DNA of 64,000 nucleotides from Phaseolus vulgaris (GCF_000499845.2 NC_023758.2:24141520-24205519), one strand, 5' to 3'. Shown: positions 36,245-48,105, counted from the stretch's first letter. Made by a program: numbers and translations. The notes: generated by a model not told the origin, from the sequence alone.

Positions 36245-39200
36245 AAACGTTCAGGAGAAGTGGAATTTTCTATATATTGCCGAAAGGAAAAAGTACAACT
36301 ACCTTTTTTACAAAGACCTCCAGAACTACTAAACAATTTATTAAACGGTGAAGATTCTAGAAGCAAGCATTTCTTAGACATTAGAACTTACAACAATATG
36401 TTTTCATTTACTTCAATAGGTGGGAAGATTGATTCTTCTATGAATAATGGTTTTGCACCTCCTCAGTTCATACTTAGTAGGCAAAATTATCACTGTATTG
36501 GAAGTTTGTTACCAGTTGCAGGTTCCAATCCCAAGTTTGCACAGTTGTATATATATGATACAGAGAATGAATTAAGTAATAGAATGAGCCATTTTGAGTA
36601 AGTATGTCTGTATTTACTGCTATCTAAACGTTCAAATGCTCTCATTGTTTATTGTTAAATTGTTGCATATGGTTTTAGGTTAACTAACAGTAAATCCATA
36701 CTTGAGAAATCCTTGGTTGGTGATTTCATAAAGATGGTTGATCAATACAATATTCTTGCTAAATCCTTTCGAAGAGTAAGAGATCTGTCTTTGAGGATTC
36801 ACCATCCAAGAGTGTATAACATGTCGTCATCAAATGAGATAGCTACTTTAATTGTGGGGGATTTCGCAAACATGGACGTAGGCAGAGATATAATTGAGAA
36901 GAAGTTTAGTGGTGGTTTATCAAGGCTTCATGAAACACACATTGCTTTCATCCCACTACAATATCCTTTGATGTTTCCCTTTGGAGAAGATGGTTATCAA
37001 GAAAATATTCCAATAAGGGAATGTCATAGTGGTAGTGAAAGTAGAAAAATAATGTGTGTTTCCTTAAGGGAATTTATTGCCTTTCGGATTCAAAACATTG
37101 TGAGTTTGGTAACATAGTACATGTACGTAGGCTGTTTCAGCAAATTGTGGTGGATTGTTGTACCATGATTGAAGCACAACGTTTGTCTCTCATTAGGTCA
37201 AATAAAAAACTAATTCAATCTGAAATTTTGAATAGCCTACAAGAAGCAATTAATAAGGGAGAAATAGATCCTTCTTGCGTTGGTAGACGTATTGTTTTGC
37301 CTTCATCTTTTACTGATGGAATGCGTTACATGTTCAACAATTGTCAAGATGCTATGACCATTTGTAGAAGATTTAGTTATCCTGATTTGTTCATAACAAA
37401 AACATGCAATGTAAATTGGCTTGAAATTCGTGATGTTCTTGGACCAAAAGGATTAAGTCCATCAGATAGACATGATATTGTTTGCAGAGTCTTCAAACTT
37501 AAACTTGATCTAATGATGATAGATTTCAAGAAGAATAAGTTCTTTGGTCAAACAACTGCATATTATTAGATTAAATATTTATACTCAAATGTTTAACAGT
37601 ATGAGATTACCATAATCAATTGGCTTATCCTCTTCTTTTGTTTCAAGCATGTACACCATTGAATTTCAAAAAAAGAGGTTTACCACATGCTCATATACTA
37701 TTATGGTTGGATGGATCAAACAAGATGCATAATGCAACAGACATTGATAATGTCATATCTGCTGAATTACTTCACCCACATTTGTATCCGAAATTGTTCA
37801 AAGTTGTTACAAGCTACATGATACATGGACCATGTGGATTGGCTAAATTAAATTCACCTTGCATGAAACAAGGTAAATGTTCAAAATTCTTTCCAAAAAT
37901 GTTTGCAACTGTGACTACTATTGATGAAGACAAATACCCAATCTATAAACGTCAGAATAATGGAATATTTGTGAAAAAAATGGTATCCAAATGGATAACA
38001 ACAATGTTGTTCCATATAGTCCACATCTTTTTATGAGGTATCAAGCACATGTGAATACAAAATATTGCAACAAGTCAAATTCTATCAAATATCTTTTCAA
38101 ATATGTTAACAAAGGACTTAACATGACTACAATGAAAATTAGAAATGGTACTACAAAAGATGAAGAGAAAACCAATGTTGACGAAATCAATAATTATTAT
38201 GATTGTAGATACTTATCTTCGTGTGAAGTTGTTTGGCGAACTTTTGGCTTTGATATACATCATAGATGGCCAGCTGTACAAAGGTTGTCATTTCATTTGT
38301 CGAAGCAACAACAATTTTTGTTTAAAGATCATGACAATCTTGATCAATTGTGGCAAAATAATGAATCTATGAAGACCATGTTTCTAGTTTGGTTTGAGGA
38401 AAAAAAATATGCTGATGGAAGGAAGTTGACATATGCTGAATTTCAAAGCAAGTTTGTATGGATTGCTCAATAGAGAAAATGGAAACCAAGGAAGCAAGGC
38501 TACAACATTGGTAGACTAAGCTATGTACCACCTGGATGTGGAGAACTTTATTACATGAGAGTATTATTCACTATTCAAAAGGGTTTTCTTGACTATGCGA
38601 GCATAAGGATAGTAAATGAGCAAACATTCAATACATATGAAGAAGCTTCCTATGCACTAGGACTATTGAAAGATGACAAAGAATTCATTGATGCAATAAA
38701 AGAAGCAAGTGTATTAGCTTCTGGTCATGAACTCAGGCGTCTATTTGTTTCATTATTGTACATGAACACAATGTCGAAATCGGAAGTTGTTTGGAAAGCT
38801 TCTTGGAAATTAATGTCAGGCAGAATCTTATACCACAAACGAAAAGAGTTCTGATTGCCAGGTATTGAATTTTTAAAATGCTATAATTAATTACATATAT
38901 TCACTACAAATTATGAACCTTATGTATATTTTGATAAATAATGTAAGGTCTTCAGCTCGATGAGAAGCAACTACATGATCTTTGCCTATTAAAAATACAA
39001 AAGTTATTAATTGCAAATGGGCGCTCATTACAAGAGTTTGTTTGTTTTCCTCAACTTGATCCTTCTGATTCATCTTTATTTCAAAATAGCTTTATTATGG
39101 ACAAACTTAAGTACAACAAAGATGAAATGACAAAAGAGCATGCGTCATTGTTGAAATGTCTCACTATTGAGCAATTAAATGTTTATGAAGAGACCATATC

Positions 39201-40273
39201 ATCAGTTGTTTCTTAAAAAATTGGTTTCTTCTTTCTATATGGTTATGGTGGAACTGAAAAAACTTTTATGTGCAGAACATTGTCTGTTGCAGTTAGATGT
39301 ACAAGAAAGATTGTTTTGAATGTAGCATCAAGCGGAGTCACTTCTTTATTGCTGCCTAGAAGGAAGACAACACATTCTAGATTTTGCATTCCTATTCTAA
39401 TAAATGAAAAATCAACTTCCAATATGCCTTAAGGAAGTCATCCTGCTAGACCTTTGATTGAAACAAAATTGATTATTTGGGGTGAAGCACCAATGATGAA
39501 TCGAATGTGTTTTGAAGCCTTTGATAGAACTTTAAGAGATATTATGAGAATAGTTAATGAAGGAAATAACCAAAAATCTTTTTGTGGGAAGGTTGTGGTT
39601 TTGGGAGGTGATTTCAGACAAATATTGCCAATTGTAAAAAAAAAGGATCAAGATATGATGTTGTGAAGTTAGCAATCAACTCTTCTCATTTGTGGCTGAG
39701 TTGTCGAGTCTTAAAACTTTCTTAGAACATGAGATTAAACAATGCAAAATCTAATGTAAGTGCAGACAATATCAAAGAATTTGTTGATTGGATCCTCAAA
39801 ATTGGAGATGGCAGAATTGGTTTGAAAGAAAATGGTGAGTGTGTAGTGGAAATTCCACATGATCTATTGATTGAGGCCATAAAAACACCTTTGTTTTCAT
39901 TAGTGAATTTTGTTTATCCTAATTTGTTGACTGACATGATGTGTCCTGGTTTCTTTGAGGGTGAAGCAATACTTTGTTCGACAACTGAATCAGTAGAGCA
40001 AGTGAATGAATTTATTTTATCTTTGTTAAGTGTTAAAGAAAAAACTTATCTTAGCTCAGATACACCTTGCCAATCAGATGAAGATCAGGAAATTGAAGGT
40101 GAATGGTTCACGTCTGAGTTCTTAAATGGGATAAAATGTCCAGGGATACCAAATCACTGCCTTCATTTGAAAATTGTTGTGCCTATTATGCTTTTGAGAA
40201 ATATTGATCAAGCCAATGGTCTTTGTAATGAAACAAGGTTGCAAGTTATTGATTTGAAGAAAAATGTTATATG

Positions 40274-41257
40274 TGTTGAACAAGATGCTTTGATGTCTCC
40301 AAATCCAAGAGGAAAGCTTGAAGACCTTGCTGTTAGGTGTGTCTGTGTTGTCTAGTTGTTTGAAAGTTGTTAATTCACTCCTTAAGATGATCCAAGTTCA
40401 TTTGAATCTTTAACCTTTTGAAAAGATGTGTTTTCTAAAAAGTTGTCAAAATTTCAACAGGTTGTTTTACCTTAGTAGTTTTTGAAAAAGGTTGAAAGTT
40501 GTTTGACTTGGTTGACTTTGCTGTCAAACCAAATAAATCGATTGTTTCGACAAACAATCGATTTTTTTCCTGAAAACCTTAACAAAATTATGTTAAGTGG
40601 TTTTAATATGTTTTAAATGATCCTAACTAACTTGGCTCCTTTATTAAATGCTTTTGACCACTTGGTTGGTCTATATAAAGGTGGTTTTACGCTCCTAATC
40701 TTGAAGTAAGAGAAAGAGTTTATCAAAATAGTTTTTCCAAGATTTGAAAGAGCTTTGGATCATTCTTAAGTGTGTGGAATAGGATTGGGTTGTAATTTTG
40801 AACTTTAAGCTTTGTAATACCTATGTGTATTCTATTCCCTTCTTCCTTGATTACTGTATTTCTGTAGGTGTGTTGCCAAGGAGTGTTGTGTGTTTCTTGA
40901 GGGGTTCAAGGTCACTACTTTGGTGTGTGGTGTTTGTAATCTGGTTTTGATTGCATAGTGGATTACTCAGTGGTTTCTGAGGACTGGATGTAGCTCTTGC
41001 AAGTGTGATTCTCTCTTTCTCTGATCTCACATATATCTGTTTTAAGTTGTTTTTATTAACTGCTGATAAAAACAAATGATTGTTTCGACAAAACAATCGG
41101 TTGATTTCTGGAAATCAACTAAAATAGCTTTGTGCATTGCTTTCCTTGATTCCTTTCTCTGTAATTCTTCATTGGCTTTGATTATACCTTCAAAGTTTGC
41201 GAAAATATCTTATAAACAATTCACCCCCCCTCTTGTTTAAGGCCATATATTCTAACA
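40274..41257 (+). repeat. 5' LTR of the copia element
   Basis: A 984-bp LTR, TG...CA. A TATA-like GTCTATATAAAGG lies near 40668. Compared with the 3' LTR it lacks a stretch of about 60-70 bp around 40890 (a partial duplication, TTCAAGATCAACATTCTTGG, present in the 3' copy) and another piece near 41000. It also shows scattered substitutions, so this insertion is not very recent. Confidence 0.92.
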
Positions 41258-41319
41258 ATTGGCATCAAGAGCTAAGTTCTTGAAAGTTATTCAAGTTTTC
41301 GATCCTAAATCTTTTTTCT

Positions 41320-42444
41320 ATGGCTGAAAAACTACCTTTTGGGGAGGGTGCCTCAATTAATAGACCACCTCTGTTTTCTGGACTGAATTGTCAATTATGG
41401 AAGGTTATAATGAAATTCTTTGTTGAATCTATAGATAGAAAAATCTGGAATGTTATTACAAATAGCTATCTCATGCCTATATCTGAAAATGTTTCTTCTG
41501 AAAGAGAACATCTTGATTTTGTAGCTATGAACATCATTGTATCTGCACTTGATTCTAATGAATTGCCCAAAGTTTCAGAATGTAGTTCTGTCAACGAAAT
41601 GTGGAATACCCTTGAAGAGTATCACAAGAATCCAAGGAGTGCCTTGATGGACAAAGAAGAATCTTCTGCTGAATCTTTCTCTTCAAAATCCAGAAAGGAG
41701 GTTTGTCTTATGACAAAAGAAGAATTTGGATCAAGTCAAGCAAGAAGGAAAAGAAAGAAAAATAAAAAAGAAGTCAATCTGTGTTTGATGGCCAAAGAAG
41801 AAGATGATGCAAGTAGTGTAAGTTCTTGTACTTCTTTAAATGCTGAAAATTATAGTCAACTTCTTCAAGCCTTTAATGAAATTCATAAGGAAGCTAATAG
41901 GTTGGCCCTTTTAAATAAACGGTTGAAAGATTTAAACAACTCATTGGAAAATAGAGTCAAGACTTTGGAAGAAGAGTTGAACCATTCAAAAACAGATTTT
42001 GAAAGTTTGGAAATGATTTACAAAATCTCTTCTTGCAAGTGTGATTCTAGCTTTTGTGAAAATTGCGAATCACTTGAAAAGAAAGTCCACTACCTTTTAA
42101 AAACCATGGACAAGTTTTCCAAAGGCCAATCCAATCTTGAAACTGTTCTTGCTTCTCAAAAATGTGTTTTTGGCAAGGCTGGGTTGGAGTTTAATCCAAA
42201 CAGCAAGAACAAATCTGTTTCAAAACCCTTTTCAAGTTTCTTTGAAAAACAACCTATTGTTTTATCGAAACAACCGGTTGAAATTTGTCATTTCTGCATG
42301 AAAAAGGGCCACACTATTAGATTCTGCAGAGTAAGAAGGTTTTCTATTCCTAAAGGTATTTTGAAATGGGTTCCTAAGGATTCTAAGACTCCTACTAACA
42401 TCATAGGACCCAAATTCATAAGGGGACCAAATCTTGCTTCTTAA
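41320..42444 (+). CDS. Gag (capsid) protein of the copia element
   Basis: An intact 374-codon frame starting MAEKLPFGEGASINRPPLFS. The N-terminal part has the copia gag pattern FSGLNCQLWKVIMKFFVES and WNTLEEYHKN. Then a Ser/Glu/Lys-rich stretch and a coiled-coil region (about residues 185-225) lead to a zinc knuckle CHFCMKKGHTIRFC (C-x2-C-x4-H-x4-C) near residues 325-338. Gag forms the particle that packages the element RNA. The usual middle of the capsid domain seems shortened after EEYHKNPRSA, so function is doubtful. No frame continues into protease. Confidence 0.8.
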   Translation: MAEKLPFGEGASINRPPLFSGLNCQLWKVIMKFFVESIDRKIWNVITNSYLMPISENVSSEREHLDFVAMNIIVSALDSNELPKVSECSSVNEMWNTLEEYHKNPRSALMDKEESSAESFSSKSRKEVCLMTKEEFGSSQARRKRKKNKKEVNLCLMAKEEDDASSVSSCTSLNAENYSQLLQAFNEIHKEANRLALLNKRLKDLNNSLENRVKTLEEELNHSKTDFESLEMIYKISSCKCDSSFCENCESLEKKVHYLLKTMDKFSKGQSNLETVLASQKCVFGKAGLEFNPNSKNKSVSKPFSSFFEKQPIVLSKQPVEICHFCMKKGHTIRFCRVRRFSIPKGILKWVPKDSKTPTNIIGPKFIRGPNLAS

Positions 42445-43700
42445 TCTTTTCTTGTAGGTATCCTTGGCAGCCAAGAATCACTTTTGGACTTGAAGAGTGA
42501 TTGCTAAAGGGAAAACCATCAAAAGCAAAGTCTGTCTCTGTGCCTGTATTTTCAATTGTATATGTCTTGCAAGGTTCTTTGAATGTCAAGAGACATCCTT
42601 GGCACATGCATAGTGTTGATCAAAAGAGAAACTTAAAAGAGAGTATGTGTGTTTTCATTTCTTAATTTATGTAAATGTGCCTTGTGACCATATGAACATC
42701 TCAAAGTCTTCTTTTTTAGTGAATCTATTGGGGTTCTCTGTGCAAATGTATGAACAAAATGCATACTGCATTTTCATCAATTTAAAAGATAATTTCTGGT
42801 TATGAAAAATGTTCTTTTTGCTGTCATAGTAAAACAATCGATTGTTTTTTTCGAAACAACCGATTGTTTTTCCTCTGACACCTCTGTATTATGCTGCAAA
42901 GTTTGCTTATGCATGATTAAACCATTCCTCTTTTTCAAATCTTTCTTTTGGACAAATATACATTGAATGTGCCTTAGAATCTTATAATAAAATATTATAT
43001 CAACTTATTTTCTTGAAAGCTCTATGACATGTTCTATTCTTGAAATGTCATAATTGTTTGTACTGTCAAACTACTGTGTTACCATTCTGATTTCTGCTTT
43101 GTACAACCCTTCTCATTGTCTATTTGTAGATCAAATAGGGGGAGAAGTTTATGCTTGATTTGGTTGTATAGTTAGCTTTAAATATGTGCATTATGTTGTT
43201 GTTATTATGCACTTGAAAGCTCTTGAACACTTCACTTTTTTTGGTTTTTATACTAATGTTGTATATGCAGAAAACCAGTTTGTGTGTGTCTTGTTATCTT
43301 GCTGCTATACTTGCTTTGTATATGCATCAATTATGTGTTGCAAAACCTTTCAAGTACAGGTGCTATGATGAAGAATAATCAAAGTAATGCTTATGGTTCA
43401 ATAGCATATACACCTTATTCATATTCTTGACAAGTCAAAATTGATGACCTATGTAAACAAACTTCAAGAATAAAGAGTCTGATCTAGTGTTGTTGATGGG
43501 TTATAACTGTGGAGGAGTCTGTCCATGTGGTGTTTGATGAAATCATTCATAGTGATCAAAGTTCTACAAAGGTTTATGCAGAAGAAGACGAGTAGAACAT
43601 CACCTTGGAGAAAGCTGGAATCCTGTCCAGAAAAACAACCGGTTGAAATTCTGCAACAGGAAGAGCTGCCAAAGGAATGAAAAATTCCAAGGGATCTTTC
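42445..43700. other. Non-coding interior of the copia element with a second polypurine-like tract
   Basis: No protein domain is readable. It contains the palindrome pair AACAATCGATTGTTT...CGAAACAACCGATTG at about 42834-42868 and a polypurine tract AAATAGGGGGAGAAG near 43133. The sequence after that tract (to about 43370) is similar to the stretch after another tract at 44541. Confidence 0.65.
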
Positions 43701-43701
43701 A

Positions 43702-44109
43702 GTGGAGAACATCATTGGATGCAAATGGGTTTTCATAAACAAGCTGGATGAATCTGGAGTAATTTCAAGGAACAAGGCAAGGCTTGTGGCTAAAGGTTAT
43801 AATCAAGAAGAAGACATAAATTATGGTAAAACCTTTGCTCCAGTTGCAAGATTAGAAGCTGTAAGGTTGCTGCTGGCCTTTGCTTGTTTGAGTGGATTCA
43901 AATTGTTTCAAATGGATGATAAGAGTGCTTTCCTTAATGGATTTATCAATGAGGAAGTCTATGTTGAACAACCACCGGGCTTTGAAGATCATCAACATCT
44001 TAACCATGTATACAAGCTGAAAAAGGCCTTGTATGGGCTTAAGCAAGTTCTAAGGCAGTGTGGTATGAGAGACTTATTAACTTGTATATGTTCATCCTAT
44101 GTAAAGTAA
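43702..44109 (+). pseudogene. Reverse-transcriptase fragment of the copia element
   Basis: A 135-codon frame carries the N-terminal half of a copia RT: IGCKWVFINKLDESG, RLVAKGYNQEEDINYGKTFA, PVARLEAVRLLLAFA, FQMDDKSAFLNG and then QPPGF and KLKKALYGLKQ. The frame then leaves the RT pattern before the YVDD box, so the catalytic aspartates of the palm are missing. RNase H is absent. Confidence 0.88.
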
Positions 44110-44875
44110 GTTGTATGCTTTTGGCTTCATAAGACCAAATGAGATTCTAAACATGCTTGAGGTAATGCAAAGGTATGAATGTATTTCATTATGCCTTTCC
44201 CATCACTTTGAAAGATGAATCTTTGGAACGTTTGGAAGGTTTGCTCTTACCAAAAGACAGAATATTTCTACCAAATCCACCTCTTGAGCAATCGTTTAAC
44301 CAACTTGAATTGTTGGATGAAGAAAAGGTAGGGGCAGAAATTGTGGTCTCCTTGCTGAAATTTCTTGGAGTTTATGGTACTTTGATTCTGTTGCTGTCAT
44401 AGCTCTGATACACCATAGATTTTGCTGCAATTCTAATATGGTATCACAGGTTTGTTGCTGCAATGGTGCTGCTACACATACTGGTATTCTGGTTTTTCTT
44501 AATCATGATTTTATCCCTTCTTTCATTCTATTTGAGAAGACAAATAGGGGGAGAATGGTGTGGTTTTATGTGTTGTAGTGCTACTGCTACACTCTGGTGT
44601 TATCTGGTTTTATCATGGTTTATATTCTGTTGTTGCCATGCTCTTATTCACCATAGTTTTTCTGCACACAAGTCTATTTTTGGTACTGATTTTTATGGTT
44701 ATTTGGCTGGTTTTTCTGCTTAAAGGCATATGCAGAAAACTGGTTTTGTGTGCCTTGGTATCCTGGTGGTATACTTGCTTTGTATATGCACAAATTCTGT
44801 TTTGCAGGACCTTACAAGTTCAAAAAAAACAACACAAACAAACCAGGGATTTGTCTTCATCAAGTAGGGGGAGAT
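44110..44875. other. 3' interior of the copia element with repeated polypurine tracts
   Basis: A frame at 44175-44402 (LLLPKDRIFLPNPPLEQS) is unassigned. Polypurine tracts occur at about 44541-44556 (AAATAGGGGGAGAA) and 44862-44875 (AGTAGGGGGAGAT); the second directly abuts the 3' LTR and is the working one. Sireviruses are known for multiple polypurine tracts before the 3' LTR, which supports that assignment. Confidence 0.65.
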
Positions 44876-45956
44876 TGTTGAACAAGATGCTTTGATGTCT
44901 CCAAATCCAAGAGGAAATCTTGAAGACCTTGTTGTTGGGTGTGTATGTTGTCTAGTTGTTTGAAACTTTTTAATTCACTCCTTAAGATGATCCAAGTTCA
45001 TTTGAATCTTTAACCTTTTGAAAAGATGTGTTTTCTAAAAAACTGTCAAAATTTCAACAGGTTGTTTTTCGAAACAACAGGTTGTTTTACATTAGTAGTT
45101 TTTGAAAAAGGTTGAAAGCTATTTGACTTGGTTGACTTTACTGTCAAACCAAATCAATCGATTGTTTTGAAACAATCGATTGTTTTCCTGAAAACCTTAA
45201 CAGAATTCCGTTAAGTGGTTTTAATATGTTTTTAATGATCCTAACTAACTTGGCTCCTTTATTAAATGCTTTTGACCACTTGGTTGGTCTATATAAAGGT
45301 GGTTTTACGCTCCTAATCTTGAAGTAAGAGAAAAAGTTTATCAAAACAGTTTTTCCAAGATTTGAAAGAGCTTTGGATCATTCTTAAGTGTGTGGAATCG
45401 GATTGGGTCGTAATTCTGAACTTTAAGCTTTGTAATACCTAGGTGTATTATATTCCCTTCTTCCTTGATTACTATATTTCTGTAGGTGTGTTGCCAAGGA
45501 GTGTTGTGTGTTCTTGAGGTGTTCAAGATCAACATTCTTGGTGTGGTTTGCCAAAGGTAGTGTGTTTCTTGAGGGGTTCAAGGTCACTACTTTGGTGTGT
45601 GGTGTTTGTAATATGGTTTTGATTGCATAGTGGATTACCCAGTGGTTTCTGGGGACTGGATGTAGCTCTTGGTGTAAGAGTGAACCAGTATAAATCTGTT
45701 TGTGTGATTCTCTCTTTCCCTGATCTCACATATATCTGTTTTAAGTTGTTTTTATTAACTGCTGATAAAAACAATCGATTGTTTCAACAAAAGAATCAGT
45801 TGATTTTCTGGAAATCAACTAAAACAGCTTTGTGCATTGCTTTCCTTGATTCCTTTCTATGTAATTTTTCATTGGCTTTTATTATACCTTCAAAGTTTGC
45901 GAAAATCTTTTATAAACAATTCACCTTCCTCTTGTTTAAGGTCATATATTCTAACA
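44876..45956 (+). repeat. 3' LTR of the copia element
   Basis: A 1,081-bp LTR, TGTTGAAC...CTAACA, homologous to 40274-41257 along its length. It holds two tight ATCGATT palindromes at 45151-45186 and further ones near 45060-45090 and 45770-45800. A TATA-like GTCTATATAAAGG lies near 45288. It ends immediately before the ATATG duplication. Confidence 0.93.
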
Positions 45957-46369
45957 ATATGTGCAGCAGTTCTAATAGGATCAAATATTGGTGATAAAAT
46001 CTTCATTTCAAGAATGAATTTGATCCCTTCAGATGCAGGTATGCCATTCAAATTTCAGATAAGACAATTTTCAGTAGCTTTTTATTTTGTAATGACAATC
46101 AATAAAAGCCAAGGTCAATCATTGACCAAAGTGGGTTTATATCTTCCACATCCATTTTTTACATATGGGCAGTTGTATGTAGCTATTTTTAGAGTTAGAA
46201 CAAAAGAATGATTGAAAATTCTAATTCTTGATGAAGATGAGAATGTAACATACAAGACAGAAAATGTTGTTTACAGTGAAATTTTTTACAATATTTGAAA
46301 GCAATACAATTATATGATAAGCTTGCCATTATAGTTATTTATGTGTGATGTACTAAGACTGGCCATTAT

Positions 46370-46395
46370 GTGCATAGCACGGGTTAAAAACCTAG
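46370..46395 (+). other. Helitron 3' terminus: hairpin plus CTAG
   Basis: Stem GTGC/GCAC with a 3-base loop (46370-46380), then 11 bases, then CTAG at 46392-46395 followed by T. The position just after the last helicase block and the layout match the expected Helitron termination signal. Confidence 0.78.
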
Positions 46396-47695
46396 TTTGA
46401 AACAAAGAAGACAAGAACAATTATTAAAGGATATGGGTAGCATAGTTATAGAAGGATCTTAATATTAATTGTGTCTTTTCTAATTATTAGTTGTTTCTTT
46501 TTATAGAGGTGAATAACCTTTATTTTGTTTTGTCTGTTATGATTCTAGTATTTATTTGATTGATTATTTATCTCTTTAGATAGACTTAGAATGAGTGTAC
46601 TACTTGTATATATTTAGACCATTTGTTTTGATCTCAACAGAATAAGATTAGAGATATTCATTCTCATATCATTTGTCTTCCTTTTTCTCTTTCTTTTATC
46701 TTTGTTCTATTTTATAATATGGTATCAGAGCTCTGGTTGCTACATTTATCTATGCGTGAGGTTGTTGATCCCTTACAAGATCTTTGTTCACTTTACGATG
46801 TTAGTTCATCAAATAATCCATCATTGAATAAAGTTTGCTCTCTTGTTACACAACGAGAGAGACAAATTTTTGGTGATCAATCCAAGGCAATGATTGCTAC
46901 TAGCAAAGGAGGTTATGAAAACAATGCTACCATCTATGGCAGAGGTGGTGGATATGGAAGAGGAAGCTATGGAAGAGAATATACTGCCAAAATTTGCAGT
47001 CATTGTGAAAAGACAAACCATACCATTGATACATGCTATAAAAAGCTTGGTTTTCCACCTCATTTCAAGTTTAAAAATCAGAACCATGATCAGAGTCATA
47101 CTAATGCAGTTTTTCATAATACAAATTTTAATAATAATGAGCAGAATCATGAAGGTTCGAAGTCAGAAGTGGAGTCTCAACAAATTGGTTTTACTCCTGA
47201 GCAATATCAAACATTGTTAGCTCTTTTACAACAGGCCAAATCCAGTGGCAATGTTTCTAGTGAAGTCTTTCTTATTCTCTCCAACTTGACAACACAAACT
47301 GGTAATGACTTTATTTCTTCATTTAGTTCTTGGATTATTGATAGTGGTGCTACTAATCAAATTTGTTCATCCTTAACTTATTTCCCTTCATATCATCTTA
47401 TTAATCCTATTTCCGTCAAATAATCAAATGGAAATCAAGTCATTGCCAATTATTCTGGAAGTGTTTTCCTCAATCAAAATCATGTCATAGACGATGTTTT
47501 GTATATTCCTTGCTTCACTTTTAATTTTCTTTCAGTAACAAAATTGATTGATAAATTATCTTGTGTTCTTACTTTTGACTCTAATGGTTGTCACATTCAA
47601 GACACAAATTTCTTGAAAATGATTGTCTCTGCTAAGATGCAAGTTAGAATTTATATACTCAGGATCCCTTCTTACCAGAAACTTCAAATCAAACC
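46396..47695 (+). mobile_element. Ty1/copia element D, truncated by insertion of element A
   Basis: A primer site TGGTATCAGAGCTC (46720-46733, initiator-Met type) marks the end of a 5' LTR that occupies some part of 46400-46718; its start is not clear. Gag-pol follows. The right side is cut at 47695 by the LTR of element A; the continuation of D would lie beyond the window. The zinc knuckle style (C...HTIDTCYKKLGFP) fits Ale/Ivana-like copia lineages. Confidence 0.8.
46735..47695 (+). pseudogene. Gag-protease part of copia element D
   Basis: A plus-strand frame (46719-47423) reads the C-terminal part of gag: NPSLNKVCSLVTQRERQIFG, a Gly/Tyr/Arg-rich stretch, zinc knuckle CSHCEKTNHTIDTCYKKLGF, an Asn-rich linker and then the protease active site WIIDSGATNQIC. 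The frame meets a stop at 47421-47423. The same frame then continues as DDVLYIPCFTFNFLSVTKL, typical of copia protease/pre-integrase. The N-terminal gag is missing (internal deletion right after the primer site), so the copy was already defective. Confidence 0.82.
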
Positions 47696-48105
47696 TGTAC
47701 TGGTATGGCCGACCGAAATGCTGACGTGGCTCGATCTCCCTGACCGAGCTGATTGAGACACCCACGGACGGCCTGGCCGACCGACACATATAACCATTAA
47801 CGCTCAAACCAAGGTCAGTGAAGCTAAACTACCATTAAGAATTAGGTAATGCAACCATAAGTGTGATCCATTCTACTAATCAAGCCCAATAAGGTAAGCC
47901 CATTAAAATTATATAAATATCACACATTTGAAGGAACAAGGTACGCCATTATTACCGTACACCTACCCGAGTGTCGAACACCCTCTTTACTGACTTGAGT
48001 GTCGGAGTGCATTCTGCATGTACCTCCCCAGTGAAGCCCTAGCGAAGGAAGGAGGAAGACGAAGACTTCAATAGTTCTCTAGGTTCCATCTCCCTAGCAG
48101 GAACA
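47696..48105 (+). repeat. 5' LTR and primer site of element A
   Basis: A 410-bp LTR, TGTACTGG...GGAACA, followed by ATTGGTGCGCACCGTTGG (about 48106-48123), which sits where the primer-binding site should be. A TATA-like TTATATAAATAT lies near 47910. The five bases before it are AAACC (47691-47695); the matching copy is beyond the window. Confidence 0.8.

Larger units (their letters stand above)
40274..45956 (+). mobile_element. Sirevirus-like Ty1/copia element inserted in the Helitron helicase
   Basis: A 5,683-bp unit begins TGTTGAAC and ends CTAACA, with a perfect 5-bp target duplication ATATG (40269-40273 and 45957-45961). It has two LTRs, a primer site just after the 5' LTR (TGGCATCAAGAGC, 41260-41272, close to the initiator-Met tRNA site TGGTATCAGAGC) and a polypurine tract AGTAGGGGGAGA before the 3' LTR. 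Inside are gag and a short RT piece only; protease, integrase and RNase H are missing. It is a deletion derivative needing help from another copy. Confidence 0.93.
36245..46297 (+). pseudogene. Helitron Rep/helicase gene, frameshifted and split by a copia element
   Basis: The N-terminal segment (about 36260-36600) has FLQRPPELLNNLLNGED and PPQFILSRQNYHCIGSLLP. The Helitron_like_N domain spans 36713-38470, including RRLFQQIVVD, the two-histidine Rep motif RGLPHAHILLW (about 37677) and a tyrosine region IKYLFKYVNKG...YDCRYLSSCEVVWR (38085-38245). The PIF1-type helicase runs from about 38950 to 40268: Walker A GYGGTEKT (usual GT-GKT, so a key Gly is lost), [12 protein letters not shown] in the Walker B position, and [11 protein letters not shown]. 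The last helicase block (NKSQGQ...YVAIFRVRTKE) lies at 45962-46211, beyond the copia insertion. Stops or shifts occur near 37110, 37570, 38010, 38470, 38850, 39215 and 39430. Clearly dead. Confidence 0.85.
34100..46395 (+). mobile_element. Helitron (rolling-circle transposon) with RPA-like and Rep/helicase genes
   Basis: The span is defined by an RPA-like gene (34100-35500), a Rep/helicase pseudogene (36245-40268, continuing 45962-46297) and a recognisable 3' terminus. That end has a short hairpin GTGCATAGCAC (46370-46380) followed by GGGTTAAAAACCTAG, with CTAG ending at 46395 before a T, as expected for Helitrons. Plant Helitrons commonly carry RPA-like genes, so the gene set is consistent. 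The 5' terminus (TC...) was not located; the element may begin upstream of 34100. It is interrupted by a copia element at 40274-45956. Confidence 0.82.
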
